64,000 bases of DNA, from positions 178,787,868 through 178,851,867 of the forward strand of contig OX235279.1 in NCBI GenBank assembly GCA_944472155.2, given 5' to 3'. Under the pieces are notes generated by a model that was given only the letters and a program-made list of their open reading frames with translations, had not been told where the DNA came from and made no database searches. Shown here in pieces: positions 42,830-53,839 of this stretch (the stretch's first letter is position 1; the number at the start of each line of letters is the position of its first letter). This DNA is from Trichobilharzia szidati. Lineage: Eukaryota; Platyhelminthes; Trematoda; Strigeidida; Schistosomatidae. A program made the position numbers and the translations under genes.

Positions 42830-43062
42830 TATTCCTTCACGTTCCCAGTAGAACATAGGGCTTCAAGCTAGAGGCTTGAAGTTTCTGTAGCAGTGTTTTA
42901 TTATTTTTACAGGATGGGGTTGCCAGCCTCATGCCCAACCTACCCTCTTTGCCAGTTTTATTACAAGCTTAACGAGGTAAAGGAGTGCGTCAGCCGGGAA
43001 TCGAACCCCGGACCATGTGAATGGTAGGCGAGCGTTTTAACCACTGTGCCACCGACGCACTG
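42830..43062 (-). repeat. tRNA-Gly-like SINE, subtype 1 (best copy)
   Basis: The minus-strand head reads GTGCGTCGGTGGCACAGTGG, followed by GCTCGCCTACC and GGGGTTCGATTCCCGG, and closes GACGCAC. The 7-bp acceptor pairing GTGCGTC/GACGCAC is perfect, and the D-arm, GCTCGCCT and T-arm text closely resemble tRNA-Gly. The anticodon arm no longer folds as a tRNA. The 3' tail reads AAGCCCTATGTTCTACTGG then GAACGTGAAGGAATAA. Confidence 0.85.
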
Positions 43063-43214
43063 GTAGTAGTTAGGAGAAAGTTAGATTTTCATTATCAACT
43101 AGAGAACTATTGAAAATCAAGTCAGAAAACATCTTCATATTTACTTAAGGCTGTACAAGAGTACACATTCAAGACTCAATAAGAATCACGGAATATACAC
43201 ATTGGATCATAGAA

Positions 43215-43710
43215 GTTATTAAAAGGACTGTTGCAGCGAAGAAAACCTCCTTTTTGACGAAGTTATCAACTATTCTGTACATTCGTGTATTTATAATAAA
43301 TGGGTGGGAAAGTTCCAGAATAATTTCCGATCAATGGTCAAGTTAGTAAAATTGCAATTAGGAATTAAAATGTCATAATAAACAGAGGGATGTAATAGAA
43401 ACTCAAACAAAGTAGCCTCATAATTACTGAGAAGGTTGACGTATTGTGCAATTAGGGGTTAGAAATGTAGAAATAAAAACAGTAGAATGGATGTTTGGAT
43501 AAAAAATCTAGTGGGATCATAACTAATGTGACGAATAATTGTTTATGCAATCAGAGATTAAATATGGAGAGATAATAAAATGGCAAAATAGACAGGAAGT
43601 TCGGATATGGAAATATGGTAGTGTAAATAGGGATTAAGAAAACTTAAAAATAACATGAATAAACAGGAAGTTTGGATAAGAAAGTCAATGAGATACTCAC
43701 AATTAGAAGA
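43215..43710 (-). repeat. PLE group D terminal repeat and repetitive tail
   Basis: The minus-oriented end (GCAGCGAAGAAAACCTCC) is followed by a tail with about three diverged units of about 100 nt, each with a version of GGAAGTTTGGATAAGAAA. Confidence 0.65.
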
Positions 43711-43711
43711 A

Positions 43712-43990
43712 TTACCTGTTTATGACGGCCATGGCAGGGACAAGGGTTGAACGTATTTCTTTGAGCTTTTGAATAGCTAGTACCTCGCCTATGCCCAGAT
43801 GTTTCAATTTTACTCCCTTTGATAGGTTTGATCGAATCTTGTATACTATTTTGAAGGATTTTTCGAATGGCTCTGAATGTCCTGAGTTGACCAGGTATTC
43901 TGCCACTGAACTATATACACGTTTTCGTTCTAGCCAGGGTGGTGTTCACGAGCGCGTTTTTCAAGTTGGCGCATGGTGCGGCCGATCTAC
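43712..43990 (-). pseudogene. PLE group D GIY-YIG C-terminal part
   Basis: It reads RTMRQLEKRAREHHPGWLER, VAEYLVNSGHSEPFEKSFKI and YKIRSNLSKGVKLKHLGIGE. The nuclease N-terminal half is missing, cut at about 43990. Confidence 0.75.
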
Positions 43991-44109
43991 TCTACATTTT
44001 ATGGATTATTCTGAGTACTCTAAGAAACCTCAAGGAATAGTACAATGTATTAATGATGGACTGGAATGTGTAGTTGGATGTCATCCACATATCAACCAGT
44101 AATGCTTGC

Positions 44110-44640
44110 TAACCATTCCACGACACATCAAACTGCATAAATCAGTTTGAGTGTGTTTGTGGAAGTAAATACATAGGTCGTACAGAAAGGGGATTGTCTA
44201 CTTGCATGGTGGTGCAGTTGCTAAATTGGCTGAAAACAGCTGAAGTCAAAGTTCCTAAAAGTTCAGTAACAAAGCACCTCGCGGACTACGGATATAATAT
44301 TGATACTGTTGTCAAGTCATTCACTGTTATTGTCAGCAGACAAGGAAACAGAGGAACCTCAAGCAATTATAGCTTATAAAGCAGGTCTCTTATCTATTTG
44401 AACATGACCAGAGAAACATTCACACCTGTGTTTTTGCAACATTTATTCAATGCACTTTATTTGCTTATCAGTTTTAAATCTCCCATTGCAATTCTAATTG
44501 TATATATAACCCTGTGTATAGAGTATTCAGCTGAAGAACTCTACCGAAATTCAGTGAATTCATTAAATCTAATTTTATTAACCTTTATTGCTTGTTTTCT
44601 AAATTCCTGTGGGGAGATAAATGTTTCCGAATGGAAGTGA
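44110..44640 (+). pseudogene. PLE group E endonuclease fragment and 3' end
   Basis: It reads NQFECVCGSKYIGRTERG, LLNWLKTAEVKVPKSSVTKH and ADYGYNIDTV, parallel to 54950-55260, then the group E tail and terminal repeat (ATTCAGCTGAAGAACTCTAC ... TTATTAACCTTTATTGCTTG), as at 55720-55790. Confidence 0.8.
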
Positions 44641-45085
44641 TCGAAACACAAGATGGAAATTTCACCATTTTGGCGTTAGGCTCGTCACTATGGCACCTGA
44701 TTTTGACTGATCTCATTCAGAAAGTGTTGAACCAGTTTAAAGTGCACCTGGGATCCAACCTACGACCTTCACGTTATGAGGTGTACCTGTTGGCCATTCA
44801 CTCAGTGAGACGGAATCCAGTGGCTAGACCACGAATTCTTACTTCTGTCAGAAACTAATGACATCCGGGAATATCTGTCCATACATCTGACTAAGGGGAC
44901 CCCAGTGATCACGACTTTTCACCAGAAGTTCAGTTCACTTCATCCAGTAGTCAATAATTCGGATGCATTGGATTAACTTTCAATTGTTAATTTGCAGAGA
45001 CTGATTGGTGTTTCTAATTAGTTGACAAACAGGCAACAGCTTGACTATTGAATTTCGAGACTGCTAATTTGAAGGGGGTTGGTTA
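44641..45085. repeat. Decayed hammerhead SINE leader sequences
   Basis: Contains GATCACGACTTTTCACCAG and AATTCTTACTTCTGTCAG, minus-strand versions of the leader seen at 50.4 kb. No hammerhead core is left. Confidence 0.45.
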
Positions 45086-45094
45086 GAAGCTGGC

Positions 45095-46065
45095 ATTATT
45101 ATTATTGTTTCCTTTAATTCCTAGAGGAACATAGGGATTCAGCTGTGCGTCTGCATTGCGTTAGGTTCTCTGCTAGAGTCTTCACCTGGCTCAAAGTCTG
45201 CCACCCACATGCTCTCATCTCCTCTTCACATCAACTTCCCATCCTCCAAGTCACCCTCACACTGACGACCAACTCGCCGCTTCCCTTTCGGGTTCCACTC
45301 GAGCAATCGTTTGTCTAGTGATGTCACTTGATGGTTTCCTCAGAGTATGGCCAATCCATCTCCATTTCTTCCTGCCTATTTGTTTCACAATTGGTTGCTG
45401 TTTGGTTTGCTCCCAGAGATCTCTGTTGCTGATCTTTTCTGGCCGGCCATCTGATCTTGAGAAGTATTGAGCGAAGACAACTGTTAATGAAGGTCTGTAG
45501 TTTGTTCGAAGTGCCCTTCGTGACTCGGCTCCAAGTCCCTGATTCGTGTAGTGAGTAGCACTGACTGACTTCACACTGGAGTTGAAAATCCGGATCTTAT
45601 TTTTGACGCTGAGTGCTGTTGACCTCCACATAGACTTGAGAGTAGTGAAAGCTTGTCTTGCTTTTCCGATCCTCGCTTTGATGATATCCTCATCAGTTTT
45701 GTCCGCCTGTAGTTGAAACGATGCTTCCCAGGTAGGTAAAAGAGGTTGTTTCTTTCAGGTTCCTCCCATTTATGTTGATGGTTTTCTGTTGTTGTTGCTG
45801 CTGTTGGTGCTGTCCAGGAATCTTCATCACCTCTATTTTCTCTATGTTCACCTGAAGTCCCTCCTATCTTCTTTGGATGCTTCTTCTGCCAACTTGTTGC
45901 TTTTCACTTGTATATCTTCCAGTTTTTGGGAAATCAGACATATATCATCGGCGAAGTCCAGATCCTCCAAGTTTTTGTGTGAGTCCATTTTACGAACTGG
46001 CATAGACTCACTTATTCTCTTATCACCGTCAAACAGCATGACTATAAAAATTCCATGATTACAGT
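45095..46065 (-). pseudogene. RTE (SR2-like) RT C-terminal half
   Basis: Minus strand in order: LEDLDFADDICLISQKLEDI (46039-45848), VNIEK and KQQLR-like, TDEDIIKARIGKARQAFTTL (about 45690), MWRSTALSVKNKIRIFNSSV, KISNRDLWEQTKQQPIV, KKWRWIGHTLRKPSSDITRQ and TIARVEPEREAASW. The tail AATAATAATAATGCC lies near 45095-45110. Several frameshifts. Confidence 0.85.
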
Positions 46066-46490
46066 TTACCCTGAAACTGATTTTATCTCATGGAGGTATA
46101 CACACACTTACATACATACAAACGTGTAGGCGTGATTCTGGAATTTCTATTCACATTTTCCAATCTATTGGTAATAAAAGTAGTCTGCACAACGAGTTGA
46201 TACTAAAAAAAGCATTTAAAGGGAATTTATTTATTAAAACATTGGAAATGTGCAGACTTTGTGTAGATCAGCTATAACAAACAGAAGTATTCAAAAGTGT
46301 TTTCATACTTTAAGTGTATTTGTTTCAATGTTCAATGGTCTTGAATATGTGTATCACATTTACTCATTAATGTTATGGTATTGTGTTATCATAAAAATCC
46401 ATTCTTTTTGTATTTCCCAGTGAATAAAAAACAAACGCAACGATACTGTTGTTTTTATTGGCGTTTTGATATATTTAACCCCAGTAATCG
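46066..46490. other. No gene recognised
   Basis: AT-rich spacer between an RTE copy and a SINE. Confidence 0.35.
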
Positions 46491-46492
46491 TT

Positions 46493-46690
46493 GGTGGCGT
46501 CGGTGGCACAGCGGTTAGGACCCTCACCGACCATGCACATTGTCCGGGGTTTGATCCTCTGCCAACGCACACCTGATAACAATGGTCTGCCTGCAGAATT
46601 TGGGCTACCAATATCACATGCTGAAAATTCCATACTTGCACCAAAAATATGGTGTGGAATCAAGCTATAATAAAAAAAAAACATTAAACC
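46493..46690 (+). repeat. tRNA-Gly-like SINE, subtype 2
   Basis: The head GGCGTCGGTGGCACAGCGGT and GGGGTTTGATCCTC is followed by the body GATAACAATGGTCTGCCTGC and ATCACATGCTGAAAATTCC, ending in an A-rich tail at 46670-46683. Confidence 0.8.
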
Positions 46691-48215
46691 AGAATTCAGG
46701 AAATCTGAAATAACATTCCCAGTAACTTAATTACAGCTGTTCAGCACGAGGAAAATCTTTTTGTCATCAAGCAGATGAATTGATAAAGTTAACAAAAGCG
46801 CGTCCGTGTATGCTTGTGTGTCACCGAAAGCATTTCCAAAAGACTACTGCAGATTTTCATCTTAATGTTACTGATAACTGAATCTCTGGGATGATATCAC
46901 TTCCTTTGAGGTTCCATATTTGCCCTACTGATGAGTGTTCCTCAGTACAAAATCTACGTGTACGGCCTCTACCCATATGGCAGAATATTCCCATTCCATG
47001 GATGGTGTAGTTTGCTAAGAGTGGTTAGGTTGCTCTTCTGCTATCCAGTCCTCCTTCTTTTCCTGGCCTACTGTCATGCATCAAGCTAGGCGAGGTTTGG
47101 GAGTGCATAGGCTGGGATTAGAACCAAGAACTCCTGTGTGCCTTACGTATAAACATATTCGTCTCTGACTTCTAAGTATTTTTTTTAAACTTTTCTTCCG
47201 TCTTCCAAATTAATTAAGAAGCAATTAAGGAAACAAATAGTGACATTAGAATCAGATTAGAAGAAAAAACTTGCCGACCAAATTGATTTACTAAATTCTA
47301 CAGAAAGTAATATTTATACAAATTTCTGCCGATTAAATACGGTTAATATCGAAAATGCACGACTAGATGGGGTAAGTAAGCAGAGTGGTGAGTACAATTC
47401 ATTGTTAATCTTTATATCATCTTCTTGTTTTGTTCTGATTGTATTTTGCTCATATTAACAATTTAAGGTTTTTTAACTTAATTAACCGTAAACAGGAAGA
47501 TAAGTAAGTGAGAAACAAGAGCGAAAAATGGAGTTAGTTGTAATGAAAGACCATGTGTGAAGACGATAAGACTGGGAAGATTAGCATCTGTGCTTTAGAC
47601 GTTGACTGAGACACTCTGCATGCAGCAGGTTCCTCTTATTTAGTCTAGTGTTTTTCGGGATATCATTATTGCTCATTTCCAACACTTTGAGGGCGAATAG
47701 GGGTTTATAAGCACGTCTTGACTGTTCGCTACTCTCTGAAATCTATTTTAGTTGATTCCAAGCTTTCATTTACTGTTTTATCCTCTTCTCCATGCCACCC
47801 TTGGACCCATACCGAGCCTGTAGATTCCCATCAAGTATCCACCGACGTGTGTTGTCCCTTGAATATCTCCTCAGCGCAATTTCAACTCAGAAAGTGTTTA
47901 ATCAGTTTAAACCATAGCCAAGCTCTAGCTCTGACTAACCAACTAGCCGAACTGGTAATACATCGAGTCGAATTCGGAATTTACAAATTAATTCACGATT
48001 TCCAATTTTTCAGAAACTCTAGGAGATATTTACTACAGTTTTCTTTCGAAGCAGAAATTATCCAGATACGCTTATGTGTGATAAGTTTTACATCATATAT
48101 GACCATCGAAACAGTAAGCATAAATTCATGATGCCACATACTACTTCCTGACTCATTGATATAAGTAGTCATTTACCACCTGTAACTGTACAACTCACGA
48201 ATAAAATCGTGAATT
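46691..48215. other. No gene recognised
   Basis: The longest frame is 137 codons (47718-48131, plus), without a motif, signal peptide or homology I recognise. It is probably chance. A minus-strand tRNA-like scrap (TGGGATTAGAACCAAGAAC) lies near 47110. Confidence 0.4.
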
Positions 48216-48219
48216 TGAT

Positions 48220-48785
48220 TTTAGGTATTTCGGAGGCATCGTCTCAGATGCAGGCCACACAGACAAGGCTGTCATGATCAACCAGAATCAGGAAAGCAAG
48301 ACAAGCATTTGCTAATTTGAAATTAATGTAACCAACAGCACTGACTCAGCGCAAAGAACAAGATTCAAACATTCAAGAGCAATTTAAAGTCAATCTTCAT
48401 GCATCACCAAAAATGCTTCTAACAGGCTACAACGGGCTTTCATCAATCGTCACCTTGCCTACTCAGATAGTGAAGACCAGGCGGTTGGACAGAAGGGGTA
48501 AACAACACGGGACTTTAGCAGTGAACCAGTCAACAACCTATTGGCCGAAAAATATGCAAAAGAAAGTAGGGATAGTATGAACACACACTAAGGATATATC
48601 CACACTTCAGACACGTTGCCGAATGTAACCCGTATGGGCAGCAATTAGTTGCACATGAGTCGAAATCTGATATCGTTAAGATGATGTGTGAAAAGGGGAT
48701 AAAAGCTTTTGGGCCAGCCAGTTGAAAGTTATGGCGGAAAACCCAGCGGAATAGGGATGTAAACTGCTGCTGAACTACGACTAAC
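48220..48785 (+). pseudogene. RTE (SR2-like) C-terminal remnant
   Basis: It reads RYFGGIVSDAGHTDKAVM, then KNASNRLQRAFINRHLA and PVNNLLAEKYAKESRD in changing frames, parallel to the RTE region GSIVS..GGTDEDV ... FIN.CLR. Strongly decayed. Confidence 0.7.
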
Positions 48786-48789
48786 CTTC

Positions 48790-49188
48790 TCCACAAGACC
48801 TATGACTCATGTGAGTGGGAAGGATAAGCTACCACTTCTGGTCTCATCAATGTGTATTTATCAGTTCACCTGCTCGTGTGGAGCCAGTTGTTTCGGCAGT
48901 ACCCAGCGCTCGATTTCCAAACGTATCACCGAACACTTACCAACATGGTTTTACAAAGGAGAAAATCGATGCCCCCACAGTTCCATCTTAGAACATCTGA
49001 TAGAATCAGGACACCAAGCTACACCGCAAACAAACTTCAAAGTCGTCTACAGAGTAAGAAGTAGTCTTCCTAAAGGTGTACGAATCAGACTTCTTCAAAC
49101 TGCAGAATCAATGGCGATTCACTCGCTAATTCCTGAACTCTGCATACAGGAGAAGTTCGTTCAATCGCTACACTTGCAATGGACGTAA
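48790..49188 (+). CDS. PLE group D GIY-YIG endonuclease
   Basis: About 128 residues with an intact frame: SGKDKLPLLVSSMCIYQFTC, SCGASCFGSTQRSISKR, ITEHLPTWFYKGENR, SSILEHLIESGHQATP, LPKGVRIRLLQTAESMAI and PELCIQEKFVQSLHLQW. The Y of YIG is replaced (CFGST), which may impair activity. No RT upstream, since the preceding sequence is an RTE fragment. Confidence 0.82.
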   Translation, partial: STRPMTHVSGKDKLPLLVSSMCIYQFTCSCGASCFGSTQRSISKRITEHLPTWFYKGENRCPHSSILEHLIESGHQATPQTNFKVVYRVRSSLPKGVRIRLLQTAESMAIHSLIPELCIQEKFVQSLHLQWT

Positions 49189-49780
49189 TCTATCTTATCA
49201 CCAGACAAGTAAATTCTACCTAGTCTTTTTTCTCGTCTGTCGCTTCATTAGTATTATTTTGTCTTCTCAGTTGTAATATTTTAGATTTTCAACCTTCTTG
49301 TTCTCTACCTCCACCAGATTTAATTTCTACACCTCACTACCACTGTTACTGACTTGACCAACGCTCAATTTCTAGTCATTCGTGTTACGTCATCCAACTT
49401 ATTTGCTCAACTTTAGTCCTAATTTAAATGGCATTATTCTCTACCCCACTTCTACTTAGTCTCTACTTGTAATTACCTCTGTTGCTACCCTGACCTAAGT
49501 TGAAACATTTTTGTCAATTATATTATATCATCTAACTTAATCTTACTTTAGTTGCTTTCTGATTAACCTTGTTTCTACATTAGATAATTCTTGTTTTACC
49601 TGATTAATTATCTAAACTTGACAAACGCGATGTACACACACAATTAAATATAAATGCGATTGTACAGCTATGTGAATGAATTCGCCGTCGAAAAGAGTCT
49701 CTTTTTGCTGAACGTCTTCTCTTTTTCAACTGCTGATTTCTTATATTCTCCTAGGAACACCAAATAAAAATCCTCACTAA
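49189..49780 (+). repeat. PLE group D 3' tail and terminal repeat
   Basis: T-rich tail followed by GCGATTGTACAGCTATGTG and GAATTCGCCGTCGAAAAGAG near 49647-49700, as at 26.2 and 29.5 kb. Confidence 0.7.
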
Positions 49781-50374
49781 TCACAAATTAGCAAAATTTT
49801 CACTGTCCACTTCTCTTCTATCTACCGTTATCATCATCATTTCAAAATTGAACAAAGGATGAGGCATCTTTGCCATGAAACCAATTGTTCTATACTTATT
49901 CATTTCAACTTGATACATCACTGGAGGAAATACAAGATGGCAAAACATAAATTTCTGTATCGAAAACCTTCTTTCTCTTTTTTCCTATCTCTTAGTAACT
50001 TTACACTATTTCTCTCAATGCTCATTTATCACGAAACAAGGCCAATTTTTTAGAATTTATTCGTGGAAAACGAAAAAGAATGCATAACAAATAGAGCGGA
50101 AAAGGTTAAAACGTTTATACTATTCATTGAAATATGAACTGAACACATAAGAAACAACTACTGTAGGAGGGGACGGTTGGGTAGTTCTCGAAAGAATACT
50201 CTCTTCAGAGCAGGGTTTTGCTATGGAACAATCTATCTTCACTTATTTTATATAATATTCTTGCCTGAAACCCCGAATATTTCTGTTAACGATAGTGACA
50301 GCTGAGACTATTAACTGAAGTGAACAAACCAACACTTGAATATCAATAAGATGCTCACTGGCGACTTGCCCTAT
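49781..50374. other. No gene recognised
   Basis: AT-rich interval with no motif or repeat boundary seen. Confidence 0.35.
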
Positions 50375-50745
50375 TCAGGTGGGTAGTTACCTGGGGTTCT
50401 AGTGAGAAGTCGTGACCAGTAGGGTGCAGCAGGTCGGTTGTGAGGACAAATACTCGCCGAAGACATTGGCTAGCGGTAACGCTATATCGTGAATTGGTGG
50501 AAGTTAGAATTCATGGGCCATTAGACCGGGTCCCAGTGGCTTAATGGTGTACGAGCTCGCCTTGTAACCGAGAAGTCCTGGTTTCAAGTCCCGGTGGGTG
50601 CGTACTGCTGAATAGTCCCAAACTTGGACGGAACAGCTGTCCAGTACTTCTTGCAGGTTTTTCAATGTTTCTCTAACTGATGTCAGCTCATTATGAAATC
50701 CGGTAACCAATCAAATCCCTACAAACCAACACATGAAGTGAATTT
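50375..50745 (+). repeat. Long-form hammerhead SINE
   Basis: The leader (50375-50500) has CTAGTGAGAAGTCGTGACCAG-type text, then a tRNA-like part (CCCAGTGGCTTAATGGTGTA, GGTTTCAAGTCCC), then a hammerhead-like block 50600-50646. Stem I GTACTG/CAGTAC is intact, but the core reads CTGAATA and GGAA, so two invariant bases are changed. It ends CAAATCCCTACAAACCAAC. Confidence 0.8.
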
Positions 50746-51140
50746 TGTAAGATAATTTCACATTACAGTAATAAATAAATAGGGAATGATAATTTCCACA
50801 TTGGAACTGACAGCCAGCAACTGCTGTCCTTACTGGTAACGTAAAATACACTCACTAGGTCAGTGGGGTGTGACACCCGCCTCCTGAATATCATGACCAT
50901 TATCATCATTATTTTCCGTTCTTTGTTCGCCAGGTGGAATATAAGAGATCAGTGAAACCTCCAGTCTGTTCTCCATCATTACTTATAGCTACCTCCAAGA
51001 ATGCTCACACACACTTTCATGCTTTTATATGATCTCTTCGATGTCAGCCTTAAACTCCTCACAGAAATTGTAAGTTCCTATTCTAGCCTCTGGTGTGTAA
51101 TGTTGCCTAAAGGTTTACTTAACGTGTAAGTAGGTCGTGA
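50746..51140. other. No gene recognised
   Basis: Spacer without recognisable motif. Confidence 0.35.
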
Positions 51141-51144
51141 AAGA

Positions 51145-51913
51145 TAGGACTTCAGGTGAACATAGAGAAAACAGAGGTGATGAAAATTCCTGGACAACAA
51201 AAACAGCCAACAATCAGCATAAATGGGAGGAACCTGAAAGAAACAACCTCCTTTACCTACCGACCTGGGAAGCATCATTTCAACTACAGGCAGACGGAAC
51301 TGAAGAGGATGTCAAAGCAAGGATCGCGAAAGCAAGACAAGCTTTCACTACTCTCCGGTCTATGTGGAGGTCAACAGCACTCAGCGTAAAAATAAGATCC
51401 GGATTTTCAACTCCAATGTGAGGTCAGTGCTACTTAACATACGGATCGGAGACTTGCATTGCGCGTCATAAAGAGCATCTCAAACAAACTACAAACCTTC
51501 ATTAACAGTTGTCTTCGCTCAGTGTTACTCAAGATCAGATGGCCGGCCAGAAAAGATCAGCAACAGAGATCTCTGGCAGTGAGCGAACCAACACAGCAGG
51601 AACCGATTGTGCAACAAATAAGCAGGAAGAAATGGAGGTGGATTGGATTGGCCATACTCTGAGGAAACAAACCATCAAGTGAGTGACATCACTAGACAAG
51701 CCATTGTTCGAGTGGAACCCGAATGAGAAGCGGTGAGTTGGTCGTCAGTGCGAGAGTGGGTGACTTGGAGGAGGTCACGTGAAGAGGAGATGAAAGCATG
51801 TGGGCAGACCTGGAGCCAGGTGAAAACTCTAGCAGAGAACCGAACGCAATGAAGACGCACGGCTGAAACTCTATATTCCTCAAGGAATTAAAGGAAACAA
51901 TAATAATAATAAT
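51145..51913 (+). pseudogene. RTE (SR2-like) RT C-terminal part with 3' end
   Basis: Plus strand: VNIEKTEVMKIPGQQKQ, ISINGRNLKETTSFTY, ADGTEEDVKARIAKARQAF, MWRSTALSV, KISNRDLW, RKKWRWIG and DITRQAIVRVEPE across several frames. The 3' end CTCAAGGAATTAAAGGAAAC is followed by (AAT)n at 51899-51913. Confidence 0.85.
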
Positions 51914-52560
51914 GAGACAGAGATGGATCAGTTCAAATCACACCCGAATTATGGCTGTCTGGCTAGCTACTTCATTCGACTGAATCAAATTCGCAATTTA
52001 CAAAATTATCATTCAAATCTGCTTGCTATGTGCTGTAAATTGCAATTACAAAAATAAAGTAAGCACTAATAATATATCAACGCAATATACCACTGATGAG
52101 ATTTCATGTCGAACTGTGTAATTTGCAAATTGTGGATTTAAATGATGTGCCGTTTTTTTCTCACCACTAACAACAAATTGTTCGTTATGGCATTAAGTAA
52201 ATTCGTGCACTTTCTCTTGTTCATTCTGTCTGCATGCTAATGTTTGTTTGTCTCTGTGTGATGTTATGCAATTTCTTTTTTTTTATGGAAAGACTAATTG
52301 GAACACATGAAAAAAGTCAATTTCAGTACTGCACACCTCCATTGTATCTGTGCATGTATGTGTGCTTGCAGGTATCCTAAAACTCTAAGAATTCTATAAA
52401 TAGATTCAAGGTTGAATTGTATATTTTTTTAAATAAAATTACTTCACGTGTACATACCCACTGATTGATCATTAGTGGACAAAAATGTTCAGTCTCCGTT
52501 TGTATTTTCGGTTTTTATTAGCGAGGCTTCTCTGATGTCTGGAGATTAACGTGATTTTAT
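51914..52560. other. No gene recognised
   Basis: AT-rich spacer; no repeat end identified. Confidence 0.35.
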
Positions 52561-52567
52561 TGGGCAG

Positions 52568-53080
52568 TTGGTGGTGGCCGCTGACAGTGGTATCCAGGCG
52601 ACCGAATATTTCGATCAGACAACGGGAAATTCAAGGAGTATACGAAGAACGTTTTACGCAGCACACATACGTTTGTCATTCTCTAGCCGACGAAAGATTG
52701 GGACGCTAACGGAGGATAAGCTTGACAGTTTTGCCACACATCTATGTGCATTTATCAATTCAACTGCACCTGCAGTGACAGTTATATTGGGCGTGCTACT
52801 AGACGTGTTAGTGAACACCTCCCATCATGGTTTGGCAAATGACAGACAAAAACAATCCGTAGCTCCATTTTTGTCACACTTAATTGATAGTGGTCATGTA
52901 GTGGAGAAAACGAGAGCCTTCAAAGTAATTCATCGTATCCCACCGAATCTTTCCAATAGACTTCGTATTCGTCTACTGCACACAGCAGAGGCGATAGGCA
53001 TTCGAACTATTAAACCTAAACTATGTATTCAAAAGAAGTTCGTACAGCCATTATCCCTTCCTTGGCCTATTAAGACATAA
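52568..53080 (+). CDS. PLE group D linker and endonuclease, altered
   Basis: 170-residue frame. The linker NSRSIRRTFYAAHIRLSFSS and EDKLDSFATHLCAFIN leads into the nuclease, but the YIG region is frame-shifted inside the open frame (STAPAVTVILGVLLDV comes from a one-base slip; another frame gives CNCTCSDSYIGRATRR). It then returns to FLSHLIDSGHVVEKTRAF, VIHRIPPNLSNRLRIRLL and PKLCIQKKFVQPL. Two compensating indels therefore keep the frame open while destroying the active-site half. Confidence 0.78.
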   Translation: MVVAADSGIQATEYFDQTTGNSRSIRRTFYAAHIRLSFSSRRKIGTLTEDKLDSFATHLCAFINSTAPAVTVILGVLLDVLVNTSHHGLANDRQKQSVAPFLSHLIDSGHVVEKTRAFKVIHRIPPNLSNRLRIRLLHTAEAIGIRTIKPKLCIQKKFVQPLSLPWPIKT

Positions 53081-53540
53081 CCAACTAATGACTTCTACAC
53101 CACCCATTGTTTATATTTTCAACCCCTTTCTTATCATCCCTTTATCTTATCACATCTTCATTATAAACGTGTTTCATTTACTTCCCTTACAATCTAACAT
53201 TACTTAATGGGTTCATTTGTTTTCACTAGCCTTTATCGACTACATCCACCTGAACAGTTGTTTGTTTAATCATGCTGTTTTTCATTATTCGTGTTATCAC
53301 AGACTGCCTCACTTTTCCATCCTTTTAATTGATAAGACCATTATTATTATTATTATGACTAATTGCACAATTTATCTTCACCATCTTATTATGCTATAGA
53401 CAAAACACCATGATTGGTTTATATTTGAATTTTTATTTGTAAACTTATGTATATTACAGTTAAGCCTGATGAGATCTAATTAAAAATAATATTGTTCACT
53501 TAAATGTGTTGTTCTAAACTCAAATTAATTTAAGTAAATG
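53081..53540 (+). repeat. PLE group D 3' tail
   Basis: T-rich sequence continuing from the endonuclease frame, with (ATT)n near 53341-53356. No clear terminal repeat was found. Confidence 0.45.
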
Positions 53541-53544
53541 ACGG

Positions 53545-53730
53545 TTGATAATCGTCACACAATGAGATGGTCCGTGTGGTCCACTGACTTGGTGGATTTG
53601 CGCTTTTGTTCTTGGAACGATGGGCGCTGAGTTCAAGCCTCGAATGTGAACAGTATCATTGATAAGGAGTTCAGGCCCATCCATCTGACGAAATGTACAT
53701 TCTGAATTCCACTGTTATTTACGATCAAAC
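53545..53730 (+). repeat. Sm-alpha-type SINE remnant
   Basis: It resembles the plus copy at 30050-30240 (TGACTTGGTGGAT, GAGTTCAAGCCTCG, TCCACTGTTATTTACGATC). The hammerhead is deleted between CATCTGACGAAA and TACATTCTGAATTCC. Confidence 0.65.
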
Positions 53731-53839
53731 AAATAACAACACGTTTAAAACAAGCACTAAAGGTTAATAAAGCAGGATTTAATGAATTCATCAAATTTCG
53801 GTAGAACTCCTCCCTCCACCTACCTCCCTCTTTACAAAT

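Noticed and set aside
42985..43060. Possible functional tRNA-Gly gene
   Set aside because: Acceptor and T-arm look good, but the anticodon arm does not fold, the sequence continues into a SINE body, and the same head occurs in other dispersed copies.
47718..48131. 137-codon open frame
   Set aside because: No recognisable domain, signal or repeat match, and composition like the surrounding AT-rich DNA. Most likely chance.
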